A stretch of DNA of 64,000 nt. It comes from Nocardioidaceae bacterium UBA4001. Its GTDB lineage: Bacteria; Actinomycetota; Actinomycetes; Propionibacteriales; Nocardioidaceae. Positions within the stretch are counted from its first letter, which is position 1. Each line of letters opens with the position of its first letter. Under the pieces are notes generated by a model. It saw only the letters and a program-made list of their open reading frames with translations. It did not search any database and was not told where the DNA came from. The translations under genes and the position numbers were made by a program. The stretch lies in the NCBI GenBank assembly GCA_002384855.1, contig DGBP01000008.1:1-64000 (forward strand). The letters run 5' to 3'. Shown here one piece after another: positions 1 through 7,723 of this stretch.

Positions 1-108
1 CAAGATCAGGGGTCAAGCCCCCTCTACCCGCCCGAGCCCACCAGCCTGCCAACCGTCATCACCACCATCGAGGAGGCCACCGGCACGCCCGAACTCGCTA
101 CGGCATAG
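1..108 (+). CDS. C-terminal end of an unidentified protein, cut by the window edge
   Basis: Frame 1 is open from the first base to a TAG at 106-108, giving 35 residues that end in EEATGTPELATA. I do not recognise the family. It lies upstream of an integrase relic, so it may belong to the same integrated element (excision or replication functions usually sit there), but this is inference. The stretch 109-277 that follows has no convincing ORF and is probably the decayed start of the integrase. Confidence 0.3.
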   Translation, partial: QDQGSSPLYPPEPTSLPTVITTIEEATGTPELATA

Positions 109-277
109 TTGCACCCAGCTCATCAAGCAGCACGCCAGGAGTTACACCACTCCAAGGGGCACGACCGCCAACCTCGCCGAGCGACGCATCCGCACCGTCA
201 TGTTCGCGTGCTCGCGACCGTTGTGAAGCTGCCTCCAGCCGCAATTCGAGCGAGTCGAGTCATACCGCCGGTGCGCC

Positions 278-1270
278 GTGAGGCTGGCCGCAGCCGAAGC
301 CGGGCAGCTCAACCATGAGCGCCCGCCGACGGTGGAGGCATGGATGACCACGTACCTTCGCGAGGTCGCCGCAGACCGTGTCCGCCCCTCCACGTTCCAC
401 AGCTACGAGCAGTTCGCACGGCTCTACATCAACCCCTGGCTCGGCAAGCACCGGCTCGACAAGCTGCGCCCACAGCACATCACCGTCTTCTATCTCGGGA
501 GATGTCGAAGAACCTGCCGCCGTCGAGCGTCCGACGGATCCACGCCGTGCTGCGCCGGGCTCTCACCGTCGCCGTCCGGTGGGGCATCATCCACGCCAAC
601 CCTGCACTCCTCGTCGACCCGCCGCCCCTGCCTCGCGGTGACGTGAAGCCCTACACCGTCGACGAAGCCAGGATCTTCCTCACTGCCGCATCGCACGACC
701 GGCTCGAAGCACGGTAGGTGGTCACCCTTTCCCTCGGACTCCGCCAAGGGGAGGTGCTCGGCCTCGGCTGGCAGCACGTCGACCTCCATGACGGCGTCCT
801 CCGGATCGAGCGGGCCCTCCAGCGGCAGCCCGACGGCAGCCTCAAACTGGTCGAGACCAAGACCCACCGATCCAAGCGGACCATTCCGATGCCGCCTTCG
901 GTGGTCTCCGCCTTCGAACGCCGAGCCACCCAGCAGGCGGAGGATCGGGCCCTGGTCGGCGATGCTTGGCAAGACAGCGACCTGGTCCTCACCACCGGGT
1001 GGGGCACCCCGATCCACGCGCGAAACGACTACCGGTCGTTCCAGCGACTCGTGCAGAAGGCGGGGCTACCCCGCGTCCGGCTCCACGACCTCCGGCACAC
1101 GGCCGGAAGCCTCCTACTGGCACAGGACGTTGCCCCCCCCCCGCGTCATCATGGAGATCCTCGGTCACTCCCAGATCAGCGTCACGATGAACACCTACAC
1201 CCACGTCGACCCACAGCTGAACCGAACCGCCACCGACCGAATGGTGCAAGCGCTGTGGCCAAGGGATTGA
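278..1270 (+). pseudogene. Decayed tyrosine recombinase (phage/ICE-type integrase)
   Basis: The pieces together spell an actinobacterial integrase. A SAM-like N-terminal DNA-binding domain (VRPSTFHSYEQFARLYINPW) is followed by a catalytic domain with Arg in LGLRQGEVLGLGW, the beta-hairpin Lys in KTHRSKRTIPMP, HDLRHTAGS and LGHSQISVTMNTYTHVD carrying the final His and Tyr. The reading frame is broken three times: a one-base shift near 497-503 (frame 2 to frame 1), an in-frame TAG at 715-717, and a shift at the ten-C tract 1133-1142. The N-terminus before 278 is also degraded. All catalytic residues survive in the pieces, so inactivation looks recent. The gene points at tRNA-Thr 100 bp downstream, the usual arrangement for an element integrated at a tRNA 3' end. 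The homopolymer shift could be a sequencing error; the TAG and first shift would still disable the gene. Confidence 0.92.
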
Positions 1271-1275
1271 CGACG

Positions 1276-1297
1276 ATTGGCTTACTCATTGGCTTAC
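1276..1297. repeat. Pair of 10-bp direct repeats beside the integrase relic
   Basis: ATTGGCTTAC occurs at 1276-1285 and again at 1288-1297, between the integrase stop and the tRNA. Short direct repeats here are typical of integrase arm-type or excisionase binding sites next to an attachment core. Function is inferred from position only. Confidence 0.45.
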
Positions 1298-1318
1298 CTG
1301 GGGGCACGGGGGCATGAA

Positions 1319-1363
1319 AAAGCCCAGGAGCTGGACCTCGAAAGGGCCGCTGACCTGGGCTTT
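1319..1363. terminator. Hairpin between integrase relic and tRNA-Thr
   Basis: AAAGCCCAGG at 1319-1328 pairs with CCTGGGCTTT at 1354-1363 (10 bp, 25-nt loop). It sits just downstream of the 3' end of the minus-strand tRNA and just after the plus-strand integrase, so it could end transcription in either direction. The loop is longer than in a typical intrinsic terminator. Confidence 0.5.
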
Positions 1364-1368
1364 GTCAG

Positions 1369-1441
1369 AGCCGCCTGTCGGAATCGAACCGACGACCTAT
1401 TCATTACGAGTGAATCGCTCTACCGACTGAGCTAAGGCGGC
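1369..1441 (-). tRNA. tRNA-Thr (anticodon CGT)
   Basis: The minus strand folds as a full cloverleaf: acceptor GCCGCCT with AGGCGGC, anticodon stem ATTCA/TGAAT enclosing loop CTCGTAA (anticodon CGT, reads ACG), and T-arm GTCGG TTCGATT CCGAC. No CCA is encoded. The 3' end faces the integrase relic, so the 3' half of this gene is the probable integration site (att) of the lost or decayed element. Confidence 0.97.
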
Positions 1442-1513
1442 GCAGCGCCCGGCCGGGTAGCCGGGCACGCCGGACGAGTATACGGAAGCGTCCGACTTTC
1501 TCCGAACCGGGAG

Positions 1514-1681
1514 TCAGACGAGAGCGCCCTCGTGGGCCGCACCCGTGCGCAGGGCACCGAGCTCGCCGCAGTAGCACTCGTAGATGACCGCGATCCCCTG
1601 GTCGTCGTTGATCATGGTGCGCACCTGACCGGGCGCGATGAGCCGCTGCTTGTCACAGGCCGGGCAGTACACGTCGAACAT
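1514..1681 (-). CDS. Small cysteine-rich (zinc-ribbon-like) protein
   Basis: 55 residues starting MFDVYCPACDKQRL. It has CPAC near the N-terminus and YCG about 35 residues later, a spacing compatible with a minimal zinc ribbon. The ATG at 1681 is preceded by GGAAGA at a good distance; an upstream in-frame GTG at 1699 would add six residues but would contain that ribosome site. I cannot assign a family beyond 'conserved actinobacterial small protein'. It lies between tRNA-Thr and the agmatinase-like gene on the same strand as the latter, about 105 bp downstream of its stop. Confidence 0.6.
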   Translation of the reverse strand: MFDVYCPACDKQRLIAPGQVRTMINDDQGIAVIYECYCGELGALRTGAAHEGALV

Positions 1682-1788
1682 CGAGATTCTTCCAGTCACT
1701 CACCGTTGAGCGAACGAACGTAAACCTTGCGGCTACAACTGTAGGAGGAGGACATCGTCCGGCCGAATCGAGCAGGGGGTGTGATTGC

Positions 1789-2790
1789 TCACCTTCCCTC
1801 GAGCAGCGGACCGGCCGGGTCGTGGGAGATGCCGCGGCGTCGTGCGGCGATCCCCGACAGCGCCTCCAGCGCCACCCGGTTCGCCAGGTAGGCGGTGATC
1901 TCCGCGTGGTCGTAGGGCGGGGAGACCTCGACGATGTCGATGCCCACGACCGGCAGCTCCAGGCAGATACGTCGTACGGCGTCCAGCAGCTGCCGCGAGG
2001 ACAGGCCACCCGGCTCCGGCGTACCCGTGCCGGGCGCGTGCCCCGGGTCGCACACGTCCACGTCGACCGACAGGAAGACGCCGTCGCAGTCGTCGAGCGC
2101 GATCTCGAACGCCTCGTCCATGCAGGCGTCGAGGCCGCGCGCACCGATCTCGGTCATCTCGAAGGACCGCATCCGCTGCTCGGCCATCCACGACAGCGTC
2201 TCGAGGCCGGGCCAGTAGCCGCGCAGCCCGAGCTGGAGGAACCGGTCGCCGCGCAGCGCCCCCGACTCGATCAGCCGCCGCATCGGCTGCCCGTGCCCGT
2301 AGAGCGAGCCGAACTCGATGTCGCCGGTGTCCGCGTGCGCGTCGAAGTGCAGCATCGACACCCGTCCGAACCCGTGGTGCCGGGCCACCCCGGTCGCGTC
2401 GGGCAGCGCGATCGTGTGGTCGCCCCCGAGCACGAGGGGTACGGCGCCGGCGGAGCTGACCTTGAAGACCGCCTCCTCGAGCGAGGCGATGGACGCCATC
2501 ACGTCTCCGGAGTACATCTCCACGTCACCGGCGTCCACGACCCGGAGGTCCTGCAGTGCGTCGACGCGCAGCGCGAGGTGCGGACGGGACCCGTCCTGGG
2601 GCAGGTAGCAGGCCTGCCGGATCGCCAACGGCCCGAACCGGGTTCCCGGCCGGTGCGAGGTGCCCCCGTCGAAGGGCGCCCCCACGACCACCACGTCGGC
2701 GCCGTCGTAGGTCGAGGGGTCGTCGAGGTCGCACCGGTCCACGCCGACGAAGGTCAGGTCGGGGCCGTACTGCGAGCCGTAGCGCGTCAT
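1789..2790 (-). CDS. speB: Agmatinase / arginase-family ureohydrolase
   Basis: 333 residues of the ureohydrolase fold, which hydrolyses a guanidino compound to urea plus an amine using two Mn ions. The metal-binding motifs are all visible: GGDHTIALP, HFDAHADTGD and SVDVDVCDPGHAPGTGTPEPGG. The GHAPGTGTPEPGG segment is agmatinase-like rather than arginase-like. The ATG at 2790 gives an N-terminus (MTRYGSQYGPDLTFVGVDRC) typical of actinobacterial members. Substrate is inferred from family; guanidinobutyrase or another guanidino substrate is possible. It is a lone gene, 35 bp from the downstream end of the lipoprotein hydrolase gene on the same strand. Confidence 0.82.
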   Translation of the reverse strand: MTRYGSQYGPDLTFVGVDRCDLDDPSTYDGADVVVVGAPFDGGTSHRPGTRFGPLAIRQACYLPQDGSRPHLALRVDALQDLRVVDAGDVEMYSGDVMASIASLEEAVFKVSSAGAVPLVLGGDHTIALPDATGVARHHGFGRVSMLHFDAHADTGDIEFGSLYGHGQPMRRLIESGALRGDRFLQLGLRGYWPGLETLSWMAEQRMRSFEMTEIGARGLDACMDEAFEIALDDCDGVFLSVDVDVCDPGHAPGTGTPEPGGLSSRQLLDAVRRICLELPVVGIDIVEVSPPYDHAEITAYLANRVALEALSGIAARRRGISHDPAGPLLEGR

Positions 2791-2825
2791 GCGCTCATGA
2801 TGCCCGACCGGAGCATGCCCCGAGG

Positions 2826-4376
2826 TCAGCAGGCGAGCCCGTCCTCGGGGACCCTGCCGGACACCAGGTAGGACTCCACCGCGTCGTCCACGCACTGGTT
2901 GTTCGCGTTGTAGCCACCGTGGCCGTCCCCGTCGCGCGTGACGAGGACCCCGGACTCGAGCTGGGAGGCCAGCGCCTCCGCCCACTCCAGGGGCGTCGCC
3001 GGGTCGCGGGAGGTGCCGACCACGACGATCGGCTCCGCACCCTCGGCACGCAGCGGGCCGGGGTCCTCCGCCGCCTCGACCGGCCAGGTGGCGCAGCCGG
3101 ACAGCCCGAAGGCGAAGATCGCCCCGAAGGTCGGCGAGGCCCGCTCGAACCGCGGGACGAGCCGCTCGATCCGGGCGGGGTCCACGGCGTCGTCCTGGTC
3201 GAGGCAGTTGACGGCGTACAACGCCTCCAGGGAGTTGTCGACATACCCGTCCGGACCGCGCGAGGTGTAGGCGTCGGACAGGCTCAGCAGCATCCGCCCC
3301 TCGCCGCGCAACGCCTGCTCGAGCGCCTGGTCGAGCAGCGGCCAGTACTCGTCGTTGTACAACGGCGCCCAGATGCCGAGCACCGCGTTGCCGACCTCCA
3401 GGTCACGCCCGCCGTCCCCGGAGATCGGCGCCCGCTCCACCTCGTCGAGGAGCTGCCGGACCCGCTGGGCGCCCTCGTCGACGCTGCCGCCGAGGAAGCA
3501 GTCCCCGCGGTCCACACACGCACCGATGTAGGCCCGCAGAGCCACCTCGAAGCCACGGGCCTGCGCGAGGCTCGTCCGCGTGGTCGACAGCGTCGGGTCG
3601 ATCGCCGCGTCGAGCACCATCCGCCCGACGTTCTCCGGGAAGAGCTCGGCGTACGTCGCCCCCAGCAGCGTGCCGTAGGAGGCGCCGAACCAGCTCAGCC
3701 GCGAGTCGCCGAGCACCGCCCGGATGATGTCGACGTCACGGGCGGCCTCGGCGGTCGACACGTGGGCGGCGAGGTCCCCGCTCCGGTCGAGGCAGCCCTG
3801 GCCGAACTCCGCGATCATCCGGTCGGCCTCGGCCAGCTCGGCCGCGGTGTCCGGGTCCGGGTCGCTGGCCACGAAGTCGTCCAGCTGCTCGTCGGCGAGG
3901 CAGTCGACCGGCGTGCTCTGGCCGACGCCCCGCGGGTCGAACCCGACGATGTCGAAGGCCTGACGCAGCTCAGGCCCGAAGTAGGCGCCGGTGTTGGCGG
4001 CGTACTCGATCCCCGACCCGCCCGGGCCCCCGGGGTTGACCACCAGCGAGCCGACCCGCTGCTTCCGGCTGCCCGCAGGCACCTTCAGCAACGACAGCGA
4101 GATCGCCTCCCCGCCCGGCTCGGCGTAGTCGAGGGGCACCTGGATCTCGGCGCACCGCAGCGACCCGCGACAGCGCTGCCAGTCGACCTTCTGCTCGTAG
4201 TACCGCTCCAGCCCCGACTCGGCGGCCGGCGACTGTGACGCGCTCGGTGAGGGCACGGGCCGCGAGCTCAGCGTCGGCGACGGCAGCGCCTCGGGCTCCT
4301 CCACCGCGACCTGGCAGCCGGCGAGCGCGGTCAGGAGTACGACGGCCAGGGCGACGGCGCGGGTGGTCGTGGGCAC
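2826..4376 (-). CDS. Secreted lipoprotein alpha/beta hydrolase, TAP-like (peptidase S33 family)
   Basis: 516 residues. The N-terminus (MPTTTRAVALAVVLLTALAGC) is a lipoprotein signal peptide with lipobox LAGC. The oxyanion region NPGGPGGSGIEYA, nucleophile elbow WFGASYGTLLG, acid in GTSRDPATPLEWA and His in GDGHGGYN form the tripeptidyl-aminopeptidase-like Ser-Asp-His triad. Several paired cysteines in the C-terminal half fit an extracytoplasmic enzyme. It probably trims peptides outside the cell; the substrate cannot be read from sequence. Start is GTG at 4376. Its start lies 35 bp after the stop of holB, so co-transcription with holB is likely. Confidence 0.85.
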   Translation of the reverse strand: MPTTTRAVALAVVLLTALAGCQVAVEEPEALPSPTLSSRPVPSPSASQSPAAESGLERYYEQKVDWQRCRGSLRCAEIQVPLDYAEPGGEAISLSLLKVPAGSRKQRVGSLVVNPGGPGGSGIEYAANTGAYFGPELRQAFDIVGFDPRGVGQSTPVDCLADEQLDDFVASDPDPDTAAELAEADRMIAEFGQGCLDRSGDLAAHVSTAEAARDVDIIRAVLGDSRLSWFGASYGTLLGATYAELFPENVGRMVLDAAIDPTLSTTRTSLAQARGFEVALRAYIGACVDRGDCFLGGSVDEGAQRVRQLLDEVERAPISGDGGRDLEVGNAVLGIWAPLYNDEYWPLLDQALEQALRGEGRMLLSLSDAYTSRGPDGYVDNSLEALYAVNCLDQDDAVDPARIERLVPRFERASPTFGAIFAFGLSGCATWPVEAAEDPGPLRAEGAEPIVVVGTSRDPATPLEWAEALASQLESGVLVTRDGDGHGGYNANNQCVDDAVESYLVSGRVPEDGLAC

Positions 4377-4411
4377 GGGCCCACTCTAGGTCGCGCGCCG
4401 TCGATCCCGGC

Positions 4412-5560
4412 TCACAACTTCAGCGACAGCATCATCGACTCCAGGGCCAGCAGCGGTGGCACCTGGAACTCCAGCATCTTCTCGCGGGCGGCGAACACCG
4501 CGTCGATCCGCCGGAGGTTCTGCTCGGGGGACGACCCTCGAGCCAGGCCCACGATGTCCCGGCGCATCTCCTCGTTGACCAGGTCGCCCGAGGCGCCGAC
4601 CTGCACGGCGATCACGTCGCGGTAGACCGACACGAGGTCCATCAGGCAACGGTCGACCACGTCGAGGGTGCGCCGCTTGCCGCGCTGCTTCTGGCTCTCG
4701 GTCAGCTGCGACAGGGCGGCCTTGTAGGACCGCGACGTGCGCGCCTTCCGGTCGTCGCCGAACACCGCGTCGAGCTCGCGGCGCTCGCGGGCGTTGATCT
4801 CCTCGCCCACCGCCTCGGTCTCGGCCTTGGCGATGTCGACGAGGTTCTGCGCGGCGTTCATGCACGCACCCAGCGACGTGAGTCCGGTGGGGATCGTGAC
4901 CACCTCGCGGCGGCGGTTGCGGGTCGCCTCGTCGCTGGCGAGGGCCCGTGCGCGGCCGATGTGCCCCTGGCTGGCGCGGGCGGCGTAGGCGGCCACGCCG
5001 GGGTCGATGCCGTGGCGGGTCACGAGGAAGTCCGCGACCTCGGTCGCGCTCGGCGTGCTCAGCACCACGCTGCGGCAGCGCGACCGGATCGTGGGCAGGA
5101 CGTCCTCGACGGTCGGCGCGCACAGCAGCCACAGCGTCCTGCGCGTGGGCTCCTCGATCGCCTTGAGGAGTGCGTTGCCGGAGCTGTCGTTGAGCCGGTC
5201 GGCGTCCTCCACGATCATGATCTGCCACCGCTGCTGCGCGGGTGCGAGCGCCGAGCGCAGCACGAGCTCGCGGATGCCGTCGACCTTGATCACCGCCGTC
5301 TCGGTGCGCGTGATGCTGACGTCGGAGTGGGAGCCGGCGAGCACGGTCTGGCAGGCGTGGCACTCGCCGCATCCGCCCCGCTCGCACTGCAGCGCCGCAG
5401 CGAAGGCGATCGCGGCGTTGGAGCGACCCGAGCCGGGAGGTCCGGTGAACAGCCACGCGTGGGTCATGCCGTGCCCGTCGACTGCGCGCTGCAGCGTCTC
5501 GATCGCGTGCTTCTGGCCGACCAGCCCGGACCACACTGACGTCGCTGCCGAGACAGTCAC
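4412..5560 (-). CDS. holB: DNA polymerase III delta' subunit
   Basis: 382 residues, a clamp-loader AAA+ protein. It opens with WSGLVGQKHAIETLQRA, then the P-loop-like GPPGSGRSNAA in which Arg replaces the P-loop Lys, as is usual in delta'. A zinc module (CGGCGECHAC), the Walker B region MIVEDADRLN and sensor segment RTLWLLCAPTVEDVLPTIRSR follow. It works with DnaX (encoded at the far end of this window) to load the sliding clamp. The GTG start overlaps the TGA of the upstream MFS-Tmk gene by four bases (GTGA), so translation is coupled. Confidence 0.93.
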   Translation of the reverse strand: MTVSAATSVWSGLVGQKHAIETLQRAVDGHGMTHAWLFTGPPGSGRSNAAIAFAAALQCERGGCGECHACQTVLAGSHSDVSITRTETAVIKVDGIRELVLRSALAPAQQRWQIMIVEDADRLNDSSGNALLKAIEEPTRRTLWLLCAPTVEDVLPTIRSRCRSVVLSTPSATEVADFLVTRHGIDPGVAAYAARASQGHIGRARALASDEATRNRRREVVTIPTGLTSLGACMNAAQNLVDIAKAETEAVGEEINARERRELDAVFGDDRKARTSRSYKAALSQLTESQKQRGKRRTLDVVDRCLMDLVSVYRDVIAVQVGASGDLVNEEMRRDIVGLARGSSPEQNLRRIDAVFAAREKMLEFQVPPLLALESMMLSLKL

Positions 5561-7701
5561 TGGTGGTCCTCCTTCAGCTGCTCGGTCGGGGGAGGCACGT
5601 CCGGCGGCACAGCCGACGACGCATCCGCCGGCGGGCCCCCGGCGGGCAGCGCCTTGGGCCGCACCGCCTGCTCCAGCATCGGCGTGACCCGCTCCCGCAC
5701 CGCCGCGGCGATCTCGTCGACCGGCTGGCGGGCGTCGACGACGAGGTACCGCTCGCTGTGTGCGGAGGCCAGCCGCAGGAACCCCTGCCGGACCCGCTCG
5801 TGGAACTCCAGCGACTCCGCCTCGATCCGGTCGCGCTCCTCGAAGCGGGTCAGCCCGGCCTGGGGCGGGAGGTCGAGCAGCACGGTCAGGTGCGGGCGGA
5901 GGTCGTCGGTGGCCCAGCGGGCGACCCTCTCCACCTCCCGGTCCGGGAGCGAGCGGCCGGCGCCCTGGTAGGCGAGGGTGGAGTCGACGTACCGGTCGGT
6001 GATCACCACCGAGCCGCGGGACAGGGCGGGCGCGACGACCCGCTCGACGTGCTCGGCCTTGTCGGCGGCGTAGAGCAGCGCCTCGGTGCGGTCCGAGATG
6101 CTGCCGGTCGTCGGGTCGAGGACGATCTGCCGGAGCTTCTGGCCGACCTCGGTGTCCCCCGGCTCATGGGTGAGGACGACGTCGTACCCGCCGCGGCGCA
6201 GCCAGTCGGCGAGCAACCGGGCCTGCGTCGACTTGCCCGCGCCCTCTCCGCCCTCGAGCGCGACGAAGACACCGGTCTCGGAGTACACCCCAGGTGACCC
6301 GGCGAAGGCGTGGCGGAGGTCGTCGACCAACGGGATCCCTTTCCTGTCGTCCATCTGACGGTACGAGGCGACACCGACAAGGGTCATCACGACCGCGGCG
6401 ATGAGGAACGTGAAGGCGGCACCGTTGTAGACCAGCCGCCGGTCGAGCAGCTCGTACTGGTGCTCGCCGATCAGGCCGGCAACCGCCGGGGCGGTGGCGA
6501 GCACCAGCGCGAGCGCCAGCCGGATCGTCGAGCCGACGAAGGCGAACGTCCGCCCGCGCACCTGGTCGGGGACCTCGAGACCGAGCAGGGTCATGCCGGT
6601 GATCCACGCGACGCCGGCGGCGAAGCCGAGCACCACCGTGATCGCGGTGACGACCTCGAGCTGCTGCACGAGCGCGAGCGGGAAGAGCAGCAGCCCCGCG
6701 GCGGTCAGCGACAGGCCGAACATCCGTCGCCGGGACAGCCCGGCGAGCAGCCGCGGCCCCCGCCACATGCCCAGCCCCAGGCCGAGGAAGACCGTGCCGA
6801 ACAGGACGCCGAAGGCCGGGTCACCACCACCGAGGTCGGCGACGAAGGTGCGCGCCAGGCCGATCACCACACCACCGGCCGCGAAGGCCCCGATGATGCC
6901 GACCACCAGGCCGCGCACCACCGGCGTGCCGCCGACGTACTTCCAGCCGTCGACCACGACCCGGAACGCGTTGCCCTCCTCCGAGCCCGTCGCCGGCCCA
7001 CGCGGGATCTCCCGCAGCCGCCTGATCACGAGCCCGGAGACGATGAACGAGACCCCGTTGAAGTAGAGGGCGAGGTCGATCGGCCCGTTGGGCAGGTTGT
7101 CGAAGAGGCTGCGGTAGATCTGGTCGACGAGGGTCAGCCCGGTGAACAGGACCGCCGCCGGGAGGGCGGAGCCGTACGTCGTCGCGAGGCTGATCTGGTT
7201 GGCGGCCTCGAGGCGGTGGCGCGGCACCAGGTTGGGGACGGTGGCGTCCTTGGCCGGCAGCCACACCAGCGTGACGATCTCGACGAGTACCGTGACCACG
7301 AAGACCCACCAGAGCTCGCCCACGATCGGGATGGTGACGAACAGCGCGCCCCGGATGTAGTCGCCCCAGATGAGGGTGAAGCGGCGGTCGATCCGGTCGG
7401 CGATGTAGCCGGCGACCGGGCCCATCACGAGTGCGGGCAGGACGCGCAGGAAGAGCACGCCGGCGATCGCGAAGTTCTGCGCGAGGTAGGAGCCGCCGCT
7501 GGACTCGGCCGCGAACTGGTTCGCCATCGCGGTCAGCGCGAGCAGGCCGATCCAGTCACCGAGGCTGGACAGGCCGAGCCCGACCCACAAGAGGCGGAAG
7601 TCGTGGATGCGCAGCACGGCGAGCAGCGAGTGCGACGGGGCATGCCGCAGCTCCTCGACCGAGGAGGCCGAGGGATGCACGGCCTCGTGGTCGGCGCTCA
7701 C
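5557..7701 (-). CDS. tmk: Fusion of MFS transporter and thymidylate kinase
   Basis: 714 residues. Residues 1 to about 455 are a major-facilitator protein of the MFS_3/enterobactin-exporter type with about 12 hydrophobic segments (GPVAGYIADRIDRRFT is the loop 2-3 signature). Residues about 478-690 are a complete thymidylate kinase: P-loop VALEGGEGAGKSTQARLL, DR(Y/H) motif VITDRYVDSTLAYQG and LID region RFEERDRIEAESLEFHERV. The kinase converts dTMP to dTDP and is essential when it is the only copy. This fusion recurs in Streptomyces and relatives. The gene lies between topA and holB and overlaps holB by GTGA. Transport substrate unknown. Start is GTG. Confidence 0.93.
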   Translation of the reverse strand: MSADHEAVHPSASSVEELRHAPSHSLLAVLRIHDFRLLWVGLGLSSLGDWIGLLALTAMANQFAAESSGGSYLAQNFAIAGVLFLRVLPALVMGPVAGYIADRIDRRFTLIWGDYIRGALFVTIPIVGELWWVFVVTVLVEIVTLVWLPAKDATVPNLVPRHRLEAANQISLATTYGSALPAAVLFTGLTLVDQIYRSLFDNLPNGPIDLALYFNGVSFIVSGLVIRRLREIPRGPATGSEEGNAFRVVVDGWKYVGGTPVVRGLVVGIIGAFAAGGVVIGLARTFVADLGGGDPAFGVLFGTVFLGLGLGMWRGPRLLAGLSRRRMFGLSLTAAGLLLFPLALVQQLEVVTAITVVLGFAAGVAWITGMTLLGLEVPDQVRGRTFAFVGSTIRLALALVLATAPAVAGLIGEHQYELLDRRLVYNGAAFTFLIAAVVMTLVGVASYRQMDDRKGIPLVDDLRHAFAGSPGVYSETGVFVALEGGEGAGKSTQARLLADWLRRGGYDVVLTHEPGDTEVGQKLRQIVLDPTTGSISDRTEALLYAADKAEHVERVVAPALSRGSVVITDRYVDSTLAYQGAGRSLPDREVERVARWATDDLRPHLTVLLDLPPQAGLTRFEERDRIEAESLEFHERVRQGFLRLASAHSERYLVVDARQPVDEIAAAVRERVTPMLEQAVRPKALPAGGPPADASSAVPPDVPPPTEQLKEDHQ

Positions 7702-7723
7702 AGTTGCCTAGCCTACGAGCCGG

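Noticed and set aside
2556..4238. 560-codon open frame on the plus strand opposite the TAP-like hydrolase
   Set aside because: Arg/Pro/Gly-rich translation with no motif; it mirrors the high-GC third positions of the real minus-strand gene.
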